From: Xanthoparmelia taractica
Lineage: Eukaryota; Ascomycota; Lecanoromycetes; Lecanorales; Parmeliaceae
Assembly: GCA_033085395.1 (NCBI GenBank)
Contig: JANQBS010000350.1
Location: 1-36,314, forward strand
Reading direction: 5' to 3'
Length of the DNA stretch: 36,314 nucleotides
Made by a program: the position numbers and the translations under genes. Positions 17,987 to 28,687 of this stretch are shown here, one piece after another. Position 1 is the stretch's first letter. The number at the start of each line of letters is the position of its first letter. A model generated the notes under the pieces. The model searched no databases. It had not been told where the DNA came from and saw only the letters and a program-made list of their open reading frames with translations.

Positions 17987-20506
17987 TCAATCCTCCTCAA
18001 AGGCAGCCCGTGCTGAAGAAACTCTCGACTTCTTTTTGGATTTCTTAGAAAGGTCCAACCCTAACCTAACAAACTTACTGTCCAGAGCTTCTGGGGCTGG
18101 ATCTGATGCAGAAGCAGGAATTTCCTCTTCGATTACGTGCTCGGATCTTTCAATAGTTGGGCGCCTGGGCCTCACGGATTCATCCGTCGACGATCTAGCG
18201 TCTTCGTCGAACGAAAGTTTAGACTCCTCATCAGATTTATTATTGAAATCAGAATCGGATTGAGTTGCGTCATCATCTGCACCTACCCAGGATATAAGCA
18301 ACCACTTAACCGGAACAAGTAGGGACCTGTCTTACTAAGGAGTCTAACGCCGATGAATCGCTTACAGGTATCAGAGCCTTTTGTGAGGACATCAAGCTGC
18401 TTGGTCAGTTGATCACGCTGGGCACGATTTTCCTCGGATTCACCAGCCATGCTCGTCACAAGGTCGGCGGACATAGCAGAGACAGCTACGGGTGTGAAGA
18501 TACCGCCGAGCGGAGAGATGAGCTTTGCTTCGATTACTTCGTTGGCGATGTCATCGATGAAGCGTTTCAAAGCAACCTATAATCATACAATGAGGTTAGC
18601 AAGGGAGGTAATGGAAGTAGGGGCAGGATAGAAATGGAGCTCCGAACTTGTAATAAGCCTCCATACAATCCAAAGCTTCGGAACAGGCGAAACGATTCAT
18701 GTCTGGTTCCGTGCATTGCAGCAAATCAGTGACGAGTTGGCAGAGGTCATGGTTACGGCCACAATAATGGGGTGTTTCGAGGGAAGAGACACCAAAGAAA
18801 CGTTTTACAATCTTGGAATATTCATCCTGGTTACGTTCATTACGGAGCTTCTGAAGAGTTTCGGTGAAATAATGGTTGTAGGTGATTGGATGACTTCTCT
18901 GGTGCGGTGTTAGCAGCTCGGTGGTCTTTTCATTTAAAGTTCCCAATAGCTGGTTTAGAGCAGGCTCGAAGATCTTTTGAAAGAGCGCTTTGGAGGTTGT
19001 GGCATCGGCGATGTAGGCGGCTGCATGGCCAAGAAACTCTTTAGCAGCCTTCCAGACTTTGTCAACGTGGCTTCGAGCGATGGCTTCCCAGGGAGCTGAT
19101 TGCTCTAAGAACAAATCCGATACGATCATAGGATTGAAGGTTCCTGGCAACTCTCGGCCCTTAGTCCTCTTCATCAGGTGTTGTATATGGTCAATGAATT
19201 TATCTCTGGTGATAGGAATTACGTCTTTAGATATGTGATTTGTGTTCTTCGATTCAGTCACCTTACGGCAGTGACCTCGTCTGGAGATGTTGTCTGCGAA
19301 GTCTAGGTTGAGGTTCTGCATCACAGCTCGTATGCGCTTTTGATAGCCGAGCTCAGACTTAGCGTCTCCAAAGAACGGATCGTTATACGTACCATCCACA
19401 GCAGCTCTGACCAGAGATTGGAATGATTGACTTAGTTGGAACAGGTAGAGCTGCTGCTCTGCTAAGGTAGCTCTGGGGTCCCCAAGCTTATCCAACCGGT
19501 TGCGGCAAGCGCTTGATTTGATGTCAATCTCATCAATCAAGCTGGGTAGCTCAGCAGCGATTTGTCCAAGTAGGACCTTGCTGAGCCTGCTCCGTAACTT
19601 GTCAACGCCTAAGAGCGACCGAGACATGTCTTCCCATATCCCTTGGGAAAAGAATTCCTCTTCCTTAACACCGCGATCCGCCAGTGACCATTCTCCTGTT
19701 TCGGAGTCCATGTTTTTCAACACATGCCACCCAAGACGGAACTCCACGTCCTGATTTCTCGCAAGCGAGACGTACATGGCTTCACTCTCGGAACCTGCAA
19801 TCAAAGTATCGGGCTTCGTGATGACACCTAATGTTCGATTACCCTTTTTATCGGCTGCACGGGCGAGCTTCAACACGATTTGGTTCGCATAGTCATTCTT
19901 TGCCGAGACCACCGCGAGAATGATGCTTCTCGATTCCTTCATGTAGGATTGAACGACGTCTTGTACAAGCTCGACATCGGAAGCAGATTGCTGTTTCGTT
20001 TCGGAATGGATGAGTCCAGGTAGGTCCACGATTGTCAAGTGAGGCCGATCAGGACCCGAAACCTCAACTCGAAGGAGATCTTTCGAGAACGCTTTGCCAT
20101 GGGTTGAGATTCCCATAGCCGCTTTTGCATTCTCGATCAGGTTTGGAAGCCCTTCGAAGCCCTCCAGCTTTTCGTGAAAGCTGCTGAGAGCAAGTCATTC
20201 AGACTCAGTGCGAGCTTGATGCGGGACAATCGACACGCTTACACCAATTTGCGACGTCTTGCGAAGGACCAATTCTGTCGGAAATCGAGTACTTAGGTTG
20301 CTTTTGACAGGAAATGATACGCCAGAAATTGCCTCCAGCACGGAGCTTTTCCCAGACGACTGGTCGCCGCATACGATAATCTGTGGCAATGAGACATAAT
20401 GACTAATACCTTGCGAACGCAGGCAGTCGACGGAGTCCAGCAAATCTAGTTGATCTCCGGAACACAACCCGTTTAGGGCATCTGTCTGGAATGGTTTCAA
20501 CACCAT
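17987..20506 (-). pseudogene. Dynamin/Mx-like large GTPase, one in-frame TGA and a one-base splice misfit
   Basis: Dynamin-like GTPases remodel membranes by GTP-driven self-assembly; this fungal subfamily resembles Mx proteins. The chosen start is ATG 20506 (MVLKPFQTDALNGLCSGDQL), the family's usual start; the frame extends to 20590. G1 is GDQSSGKSS (about residues 47-55), G2 the Thr in STRFPTELV, G3 DLPG (about 161), G4 TKPD (about 230). The stalk follows, and the GTPase effector domain spans exon 1 to 2 (YYK-VALKRFIDDIANEVIEA, AGESEENRAQRDQLTKQLDV). TGA at 20195-20197 (codon 104) interrupts RTESE-x-LALSSFHEKLEG, where the family has Arg (CGA to TGA). Exon 1 ends at 18648; intron 18577-18647 gives a join one base out of frame. 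Intron 18283-18335 joins GVRLLS-ADDDATQSDSD correctly. The acidic, Ser-rich tail ends KKKSRVSSARAAFEED. Otherwise near-complete. Confidence 0.85.
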
Positions 20507-20963
20507 TCTGAATTTTCTAAGGTAGACTTGACAGAGGTAGAGTTGAAGGAGGACGAAAGAAGGTAGGAGGACCAGAAAGGTGATAAGCAAAGTTGCGGGC
20601 GCCTCGGCAATGAAGACGCAGCTAGGCAGTCAAGGGGGATTAGGCCTGTGACGAAGTGCAGCGTTATCATGTGGATTGATTGGTAGGGATTTACCTCTGT
20701 TTCCCATGGCTTGCAGAGGGGGCTGGAAACGGCAGTTACCTTGGTACAGCTGCATTGACAGGATCGACATTCCAAATTTTTGGCTTGCTGCTGAGCCCAT
20801 GCCGTAGAAATACAGGCTCCAATGCAAAGGCGTGGTAGCACAAAGTGAGCTACTCCCCATTCTGACACCAAGAAGCGGGTCGTAGGTGAAAGAGAACGAC
20901 ACGTCGCATCCAGGGAAATAATATGGTGGGGTAGGATAATGCTGGAGCTCTGCAGGATGCATG
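20507..20963. other. Upstream region of the dynamin-like gene, nothing recognised
   Basis: Several minus-strand frames run through here (20497-20871, 20630-20962) but none matches a family and their starts are arbitrary. The interval lies between the stop of the unknown minus-strand frame (20964) and the dynamin ATG (20506), both transcribed in the same direction, so it should contain the dynamin promoter. Confidence 0.35.
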
Positions 20964-21575
20964 CTAGATGTGTTGTGTCACCTCGTCTTTTAGCTTAGGG
21001 CGCTTCCGATAGGCACACGTTACTGCAGGCGCTATATTCAGCAGAGATCTACCCAGCAACCCAAACCATACTACAGGCGCCAGCAGCACTCTTCCCTTCG
21101 TCAACGTTTGGACCCACAGCTCCAGGGTCGTGCGTCGTCGGATTGACGTGGGATTTTCTCACCGGCTCCCAGCAAAGGGTACGACGCTTTCTGAGCTTGA
21201 GTCAGCAATGATCGATATATCTCGTTTACTAGATTTATCAACTGACAGCATTGTGGAAACCCTTGATAGAGTGTGATCCAGAAATGAAGCTGCCCCGGAA
21301 CCTCTAGATTCTAGCGCAGCCTTGTTCCTAATCTGATTCCGTGCATTAATAGTGCTGTAGGGGCTGTCGGTGGGGCTTAGCGCCTGCATCCCCGCCTTCG
21401 ACCGTTCTTCTGGCTCAAATCCCTTCCAATCCTGGCGCACCTGCCAATTCTGGCACTCCCCTATAATTCTGGCTCCCTGCCAGTATCGTCGGATATTGCC
21501 GATCGTCTTAGTTGAAGCCGATAACGCAATGTCTTTGCAATTTTGTTGAAGACTTTGTAGATACTGGCTCGTCAT
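20964..21575 (-). pseudogene. Unrecognised protein frame, 203 codons around one in-frame TGA
   Basis: From ATG 21575 the frame reads MTSQYLQSLQQNCKDIALSA, then STKTIGNIRRYW, a Ser/Arg-rich middle (SPTDSPYSTINARNQIRNKA) and VVPFAGSR before TGA at 21159-21161. In the same frame it continues ENPTSIRRRTTLELWVQ and LTKGRVLLAPVVWFGLLGRS, a strongly hydrophobic helix that may be a tail anchor. It then reads LLNIAPAVTCAYRKR and ends at TAG 20964-20966. The continued open frame with a membrane segment after the TGA suggests the TGA replaces a sense codon (CGA would need one change). I do not recognise the family. It lies 458 bp upstream of, and on the same strand as, the dynamin-like gene. Chance remains possible. 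Confidence 0.4.
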
Positions 21576-22522
21576 TAGGTAGATGTGATGCAGTATCTTT
21601 TTCGTCCGTCAGACTTGCTTATAGATCTGATTAAGCTTAAAAGGCCGTCAAATACTAGCAATTGTCTATAGTCTCATGAACGGTCAAAGCTCTTCCAAAT
21701 TGAGTCTGCTTGGGTTATGATCATCTACTTAAGCGACGATGGCTGCGGAAGGGGTGTAGTGGGCGTGATGGCTACTGGGCTACGTTTTATATTTGCATAT
21801 TAGACTGATCGGAGATTTGGATTATGGCCAAGGACGCTAGGGCCGGGGAACACGGGTAACACCTCACCAAAACCTCTCCTGCTTAATACTAAACAGTCGA
21901 CCGGCAGGAAAATCGTATTTTCACCGGCACTATCAGCAGATTATAAGTCTGGCCTATCAGTCCAATCTTTTGAACATCTGCTTAATCAGATCTATCCCAA
22001 GTGGAGGGCAGGCTCGCGGTGGAGGCGGTAGAGGTCGCAGCAGTGGAGGAGGACGTGCGTTGAGTACCCACGGTAAGAAGATAGGGGAGATAGGTGGTGT
22101 TGAAGGAGTAGAGAGAGGAAAAAGGGGTCAGCACGGCTGAATCGAGGCGTTTCGTGGAGAAAAGGAGTCAGTCTTTTTTTTTATGGTTCCCCTGGAACGC
22201 TGGAACGGGAAACGCGAGGGCCACTTCTGCTCCAGCTTACCACGCCGACCTTCTCTGCGAGCGTGCTCGATGCTACCTCTACGACATCTTCAATCATGAC
22301 ACCGCGTCCAGTAATAGCGGTACCGGTGCCTTTGACGCTAATTCGGCTAGATTGATTCGTGATGTACATCCAGATCTTCGTGATATCATTTTTTATATCT
22401 AATTCTTCAAGAAGGAACCGTGTCGACACAACTCTCCATCTCCTCCATCTGGCCTAACAGATACGATTTTGATGTCACAACTTTTGCTTTCTCAAGATAC
22501 GAAAGCTTTTTAGGTCATGGCG
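21576..22522. other. Intergenic, nothing recognised
   Basis: Opposing frames at 22154-22402 (plus) and 22181-22429 (minus) overlap each other and match no family. A G/A-rich patch lies near 22000-22110. The interval separates the start of the 21575 minus-strand frame from the end of the gene at 22523. Confidence 0.35.
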
Positions 22523-24016
22523 CTAGTAATCACAATGCCCACAATACCCACAGTCCTCTGAACTGCATGCGGTGAAATCCTTGTCAGACTCATCGTCCCG
22601 ACCATCACAATCTTGGTCATCTCCGGAGTCGTTGTAGTCTTCGGCACCATCCTTCGCAGGGGTGCCCCGTCCCTATTGCTTCCATCCCTCATTCTCATCC
22701 TCAAGGCCCTTGTCCTCCCTCAACTTGAGGCATAGGTCTTCAGGTAAGGCGCTTTGATGACTGATATCAAGCTCCCAAATCTCCAAATTTCCGCTTTCAC
22801 TTGCCCTGACACGACATTTCATAGCGATGGTTTTCTGGACGGTGTCGATGATCCGTCGTATGAGGGTATCCAATTTTCGCAGATTTCCCGAGTTTTGCTC
22901 CTCCCACCTTGAAATGTCTTTGCGCACATCAAGGATTTGCACGTCACCAAACCGGCCACCTCTGTGATAAGCAGCAATCAAGTTTGGTGTCTGGGATATC
23001 CAAAGTCGAGGCAACACGGAATCCATGTCCAGGACTTTGTGAGCAGCACGGGTTTTGATCTCGACAGCGGCTGCTTGATCGACTTCGCAACCTCCCTTAC
23101 GGACAACAAGTCCACGACTCGTAGTGGGTCGTCTTTCACCGACCCTCATGGTATCACTGGAGCTCAGCAAAGCCGTGGTGTCGACGAGTCCGGCCTTGCC
23201 TCCTTGTCGCGCTGGAGGAGCTTCCTTGACACTCACAGCCTTCTCTGCAAGATAACAGTCGCTTTCGAATCGAAGGAGATATTTCAAATCACCGAACACA
23301 TATTGGGCGACTCGGTGATGAGAACTCGACCCTTTGACCTCGCTATCCCATCTCGTAAATTCCTTCGAGAAGGTGTATCCGAATCCTCGAAACCCATCGA
23401 TGACCTCCGTGGTCTTTCTTTCCTTCCTGATGAATACGGCTTTGTCTCCGATTATCTCCACATCAATCTCGAAATTCTTCGAGTTCACGGTGACGAAATC
23501 AAAGAGTTTGGCCATGGTGTTTCTGCAAATCACGACATCGACGTCATTCAAATCGATCTCAGGATGCAACTCGTATATGGCACGAAACATCACTTCTAAG
23601 GGGAAGGAACTGTAACGTGCGGCATTCTGATCGATGAATACCTCGCCTTTGTCCGGTTCAAGCCTTCGACGATGAGCTGGAGGGGACCAAGTCGCAGGAG
23701 AACCTTTGCAATTCGAAAGGTTAGCAGTCGAATTTTCAGTCGGCATTGATAGTAAATGAGAGATGGACTTGCCTGGGACAAAAATAGTAGGCTCGCTTTT
23801 GTCAAGCCAATTGTAGGAGGCTATACATTGAATATTTGATATTTGAGCAGGGCCACTTGACGGCGAAATGTCAGCAGCATTGAGTCCAATGATTAGTTTG
23901 CCTGGCTGCAACTCATCACGACCAAGAGAAGCCGAATGGTCGATCCGTTCGCTTGCTCGGAACGTCCCACCGCGTCCATAGTTTAGCCCAAGATGAGCAG
24001 AGGCTCTGGTTGACAT
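22523..24016 (-). pseudogene. Fungal 'geranylgeranyl pyrophosphate synthetase'-labelled family protein, one in-frame TAG near the end
   Basis: Chosen start is ATG 24016 (MSTRASAHLGLNYGRGG). After IQCIASYNWLDKSEPTI and FVPG, a 69-bp intron (23704-23772) with a GC donor (GCAAGT...CTAAC...AAAG) joins to GSPATWSPP. Then come GEVFIDQNAARYSSFPLE, DVDVVICRNTMAKLFDFV, FRGFGYTFSKEFTRWDSEVK, LLRFESDCYL and AAAVEIKTRA. TAG at 22673-22675 follows ENEGWKQ; the same frame continues GRGTPAKDGAEDYNDSGDD and ends DFTACSSEDCGYCGHCDY, the Cys-rich tail usual for this family, then TAG at 22523. One CAG to TAG change explains the break, and the shortened protein would lose only the acidic, Cys-rich tail. No DDxxD prenyltransferase motif is present, so the common label is doubtful. 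FESD (about residue 228) and EIKT (about 296) instead suggest a PD-(D/E)XK nuclease-like core; that is inference. Spliced length is about 474 codons. Confidence 0.65.
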
Positions 24017-25976
24017 CGATTCCGGACGTAAAATTATACTTTGCGATATATTTTGACCTCTGCAACAATGAAGCTGCAAATACAAACGCGCGCCGTCCGA
24101 ATTTGGGAACAATGGCGAGGTTTGAACAGCAGGTCTCTGTCGATATGTTGTGAAGGGGTTGAACGGATCGAATTACAGCCATTTTCGAAGGAGGGGGGGT
24201 ATTGTTTTAATCTAGCTCCTCATCATGGTCAAGGGAGGGTAGGGCAGGGTAAGGTCGGGCGTGAGTATCGCCGATGGTGTCCCTGTCCTAAGGCTTTAGT
24301 GGGAATCCATGTTTCATTCAACTTGACTCACTCCATGCAGTCAAGTCAAATCACTGCCGCAATGACCTCATGATAGCAGCTCATTATTGGCTCACTGTTG
24401 CGGATATAAGAAACGGGAATCGTCCGGCATGACTAGATCGGGGTTCTTGCATAATCCTTTGGGTCTCGGTGCAGCTTTTGGTGGGTCGAAGACGCTTTCA
24501 TCGAGGCTCGGGAAAAACGGCTCGCATCATTTAGAAACCATGAATAATCGAATGCTGCGCTTTGTGCTTCGTACGATTCGTCCGGCCATCTCTTTCTATG
24601 TATATTGCGGTACATGTGCCGAACCCGAAAAATCCTCTATGACGGATTCGATGCATAATCACTATCACCCCCTGGAAACAAGGAAAGGCACATCCCGAAA
24701 ATTTTCGGAACCGCCTACCTGGAAGTGGTGTATGCGATGGAGTTTGACACACAGATTGATTCCATGGCAGGACAAGGTGGGCACACATTTCTCACCCCAG
24801 ATGCGTCTCATTCATCGAACCCACAATTCCGACCACCCAAAGATTTATCCACCGTCGGCAGTCACGTATGCCGGACTCCCTATTAGCTTCTCCCACATCT
24901 GAGCTCTGAATACTTAGACTACGTCCACCCCGACACCTTTCTAACACTGAATCTCAGGGAATAAAACAGCAAGGTTCAGTCAGGTGATCAGTCCTACAAT
25001 CACGGAAGTAACTAGCTCGCATTTAGGCCTCGCGAGTGCGGATCTTCTCGGAAGATTGACCGGCTCTTCGTATGCGGTGTTGGAGAATATGTTGACCTTT
25101 CTCAGCTAGTTTTGATTTTGAACCTTGCGACACGCTTCACACCGAATTTCGTCGCTTAGCGAAATTTCGTAAATGGAAACAAGGGTCCAACAGCAAGATA
25201 TTCGAGAAGGCCTGAGACCAATGTTTTCGGGTTAGAGGTTCCTGTTGGCTACAACATCCACAGGAGGGAAAGTTTGGTTGGAGCTCAATATGACATCGAT
25301 AATAAAGATTTTTCCATGGATCTCTGTTGATAATGTGGTACTTGTGGTGTGTAAGGATGATTGATTATTTGCTGCCTGACGAATCATCTATCTACTTGAG
25401 CTAACTACAATGGGTCTAGCTATCGCTAGGCCCATTGGTGGTGGCAAGTGCCACCTCCACACCGTGTTTTATCTCCGAGCTAAAACAAGTCGAGCGTCAA
25501 ACTTGAAATTCAACATTGCCTGCGCAGACCGCAGCCAATCAACACTTGCCACCTGGTGATCGATCTCAATTGAGACCAGTCATTCCAGTAGACTCTTGCC
25601 TCCACGTATCGAACGGCTCGTGATGACTTTTGCATTTCTGGCTCCCGATAAGTCAACTTGCAGACTCGGACGTCTTCATTCTGAGTTGTCCATATGCTAT
25701 TGGAAAGGAGCATAAGCCATTCATGCAGGGAAAGGGATCAGCGATGCGAGCTGGCAGCGACCTTGGTTCTGGCAATCAGCAACCAGCTGGCCCACGGTCA
25801 CTAACTTTCCTACCGACTGCACTATTATACGCTTTAACTTGAGCTTCTCGCAATCTTCCAAATCACCTTGGATCTACATTTCCCGTTTTTGAACTTAATG
25901 ATTCTCGCAAGTTCGAGTTCTGATCTGATTACCTCACAAGTTGGCTATTCAAGCATTTCTTACACTGTTTCAAAAG
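24017..25976. other. Long intergenic region, no supported gene
   Basis: The largest frame (24387-24902 plus, 171 codons) has no recognisable domain, and its reverse strand is also partly open (24531-24788), which suggests chance. Remaining frames are short. The interval separates the divergent genes at 24016 (minus) and 25977 (plus) and should contain both promoters. A pyrimidine-rich stretch just before 25977 (about 25840-25975) resembles fungal 5' leader sequence. Confidence 0.4.
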
Positions 25977-26936
25977 ATGGCACCCGCAGATCTTACTTGT
26001 CGCATCCGCGTGGAGAAGGCCGAAGGTAATGATGGCGAAAATGGACAGCCACAGGAAGTGGCCACCTTCCCCCTTGGAGACTGCCCTGACATAGGAATCG
26101 AGATACGCACACGCTGGGCGACTGAGGTCATGAAGCACTTTGAGAAAACCAGGAAACCTCACACCTGCATTCGGCAATGGGATTTTGTTGCCAGATTAGA
26201 TGGATCGATCGAGTCTCTAACAATGCCAGTATTGGAAGGTGACCTCAGTGAAGGCTATCCCGCTCGCTTCCAGATACCGCCGAGCACTTTATATGGATTT
26301 GATCACGATAAAAAGGTCAGAAGAGCCGAAGTGTTCGCGATGGCTAGCCTACTCTACGAGATCATGTCCGGGAGGAAGCCGTTTGAGGGATTGACCGACA
26401 ACGAAGTGCAGGGTCGCTTCATTAATGGAGAATTTCCCGACGACGCCGTTGCTTTGCCCAACTCACTATTTATCCTTTCGGGTTGGAGCGAGGAGTTCTC
26501 GCAGGAGCTAACGAGACGAGGTATGCTAGATAGTAGATGTTTCAAGAGCTTCTGACCATTCATAGTGAAAGCGCAAGATGTCAACTTTTTCCAAGCCGCG
26601 AGCGACTATGCCAGAGCCCATCCAGTGCTCACTGGTCTTCAAGTAGTGGGCCTTACTGTCTCTGCTCTATCGTTCTTGGCGGTGCCCGTACTCGGAGCTG
26701 TTGGATTCACTACTGCGGGACCAGCAGCCGGTTCTGCTGCTGCAGCTTGGCAAGCGTCGATTGGGGCGGTCGAGGCTGGCAGCCTCTTTGCGTGGTGTCA
26801 GAGTGCGGCGATGGGCGGAGCGGCTATGGGTGGTATACAAGCTACTGGTGTTGCTGGTGCGGCCCTTACAAGAGTGGCCGATATTCCGGGATTGGTTGAG
26901 AATTTTAGGAGGGGTTTTCGTCGCGCAAACCAATAG
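25977..26936 (+). CDS. Kinase-fold fragment fused to an interferon-induced 6-16-like membrane domain
   Basis: Join 25977-26520, 26566-26936; the intron is GTATGC...CTGAC...ATAG (45 bp) and restores ELTRR-VKAQDVNFFQ in frame, giving 304 aa. ATG 25977 (MAPADLTCRIRVEKAEG) is the first ATG of the frame. Residues about 90-180 resemble a kinase C-lobe without its catalytic loop: GFDHDKKVRRAEVFAMASLL, YEIMSGRKPFEGL and RFINGEFPDDAV (helix F-G region). No VAIK, HRD or DFG motif is present. The second exon is Gly/Ala-rich with membrane helices: VGLTVSALSFLAVPVLGAVG, FTTAGPAAGSAAAAWQASIG, SLFAWCQSAAMGGAAMG. This is the pattern of the Ifi-6-16/ISG12 family, small mitochondrial or endomembrane proteins linked to apoptosis in animals and of unknown role in fungi. 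No lesion is seen. Confidence 0.75.
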
Positions 26937-27414
26937 AGCGACTTTGAAATAATTGATGCAATGCCAGTAGTCTAAAGAGATGTAAAAAAACGTTCCTCAT
27001 TGGTCACATCTCAAAATGCGTTAGGCAAGGTCACTGAGAGCTCCTTGGCCAGTTTAGTCTTAAGTATATTCACAGCCCGTAAGGCTAATTTTTTAAGTTT
27101 CTGTCGCCAAGATCGCGCCGCTATTAGCATGTGCAGGAAGCTTGAGAATCCTTGGTATAGATTTTTATTTTTATTTCACATATCTTAGATTAAATTTATT
27201 AGAATAACAAGATTTATAGACTTTCTTATATAGATATAATCGTCTTAATATAAGAATTCTAGCGCTATATATTATATTATATAAATATTATTATTTATTA
27301 CGATATAGTAAATTTTAGAAATCTATAGAGCTTTATAAGAAAGATTAGATTTAAATTAAAAAAGTTTAAAAAGCTTAAAATAAAGTCTCTTTTTTATATT
27401 TCTAGCGTAGTAAT
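26937..27414. other. 3' flank and abrupt boundary into AT-rich desert
   Basis: Ordinary composition holds to about 27180, after which the sequence turns into A/T-dominated DNA with stops in every frame for the remaining 9 kb. The change takes place over a few tens of bases. A short plus frame at 27000-27188 matches nothing. Confidence 0.55.
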
Positions 27415-27690
27415 TACGGGTCGGAAAGATGTGGTATCTGTTGAACATAGTCGTTTTCAACTTTTTTTTAACTTTTTTTAAAAAATTATAACTTTTTAAT
27501 CTATTTATAGAATTTTATAATTACATAAGCGTTCGCTTAAGCATTTTACGTATTTTTAGAATATAGAAAAATATTACGTAATATATTTATTAAAAACCCA
27601 ATAAGAGTATGGGATATCCTATACCTTTCGATATAATATTCGAAAAACTAGTCCTATACCATCAAATATACCACACCTTTCCGACCCGTA
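27415..27690 (+). mobile_element. 276-bp TA-flanked MITE, copy 1
   Basis: It starts TACGGGTCGGAAAGATGTGG and ends, on the opposite strand, TACGGGTCGGAAAGGTGTGG, giving terminal inverted repeats of about 23 bp with one difference. TA sits at each end, consistent with a Tc1/mariner-type target. The interior is AT-rich and non-coding with an identifiable block AAGCGTTCGCTTAAGCATTT. The same 276-bp unit recurs at 30446-30721 in the opposite orientation and from 36122 off the window end. Confidence 0.85.
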
Positions 27691-28687
27691 CTTTCAAATA
27701 TAGAGGGATATTATATAATTAATAATAAAGACTCGCCGGTCTATATCGCTCTCGATATCACCAGTCGATAGCGAGTCGAAGAAGATCTTCGCAATGCGTA
27801 ATTGTTTTATAAACGCGTATTTAATAGATTCTAAGATACAGAGAATAGAATTAAGCGACTTCGTATCTCTCTCGAGTTACGCTCGCATATCTTATATAAG
27901 AGCGATAACGATATATTCTATTTAAATCTACTTTATAAGCTCTTACTCTCGCGCTTTAATCTTTCGATTTACAACTTATTTAATTTTCTTATATTAATTA
28001 TAAATAACGTGTTACTCTATACGATAAATAAACGTGAATTAATATCGAATATATTAAAATAGTTTATCTCGACGATCGCGAAGCTTTTAAATTTTTATCT
28101 TCTAATAAATATTTACACTTTATATCTTAATTAACTCTTTAAGTCGTCGAGAATTAATTTATTAACTTATTTAATTAATCGCTTAAATTAACTTCGTCTA
28201 AGACGTTATATTCTCGTATACGATTTAAGTATTATATCGAATTATACGAAATAGATAGTTACGCTAAAAGATAATTAAGTTAGTATAATTTATAATTAAA
28301 TTACAAATAATCTTATTAGAATTGAAATTATCTAATAAATAATTATATTAATTCGATATTCTAAGATTAAAAGTCTTAGAACTTATTATTAATAATATTT
28401 CTCGTCGCTCGTCGAAGATAATAGATTATAAAGACTTATACGAAGTTAGTCTCTTCTTCTAATTGTTTAATTTACTTATAATACTTCTCGTAGAAGAGCG
28501 CCGTATCGATCAAAATAATATAGTCTTTAACGATTTATATAGACGCACGAAATATAATATATTTAGTATTTTCTCTCTTTTTATAAGATTATTAATAATT
28601 TAGTTTCTTTAAGACGCTTAGTATTAGAATTATTATAAGAATATAAGGGCGCTTTTCAATTGTACTATAAAGTCAAAAATATAACTC

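Noticed and set aside
3498..21161. UGA recoding to selenocysteine as the explanation for three TGA-interrupted frames
   Set aside because: Filamentous ascomycetes are not known to have selenocysteine machinery, no Cys is expected at these sites, and TAG interruptions occur in neighbours, so C to T mutation explains all.
22937..23599. 220-codon plus-strand frame
   Set aside because: Antisense shadow of the minus-strand family protein at 22523-24016.
24387..24902. 171-codon plus-strand frame
   Set aside because: No domain, biased composition and a partly open reverse strand; not enough to call a gene.
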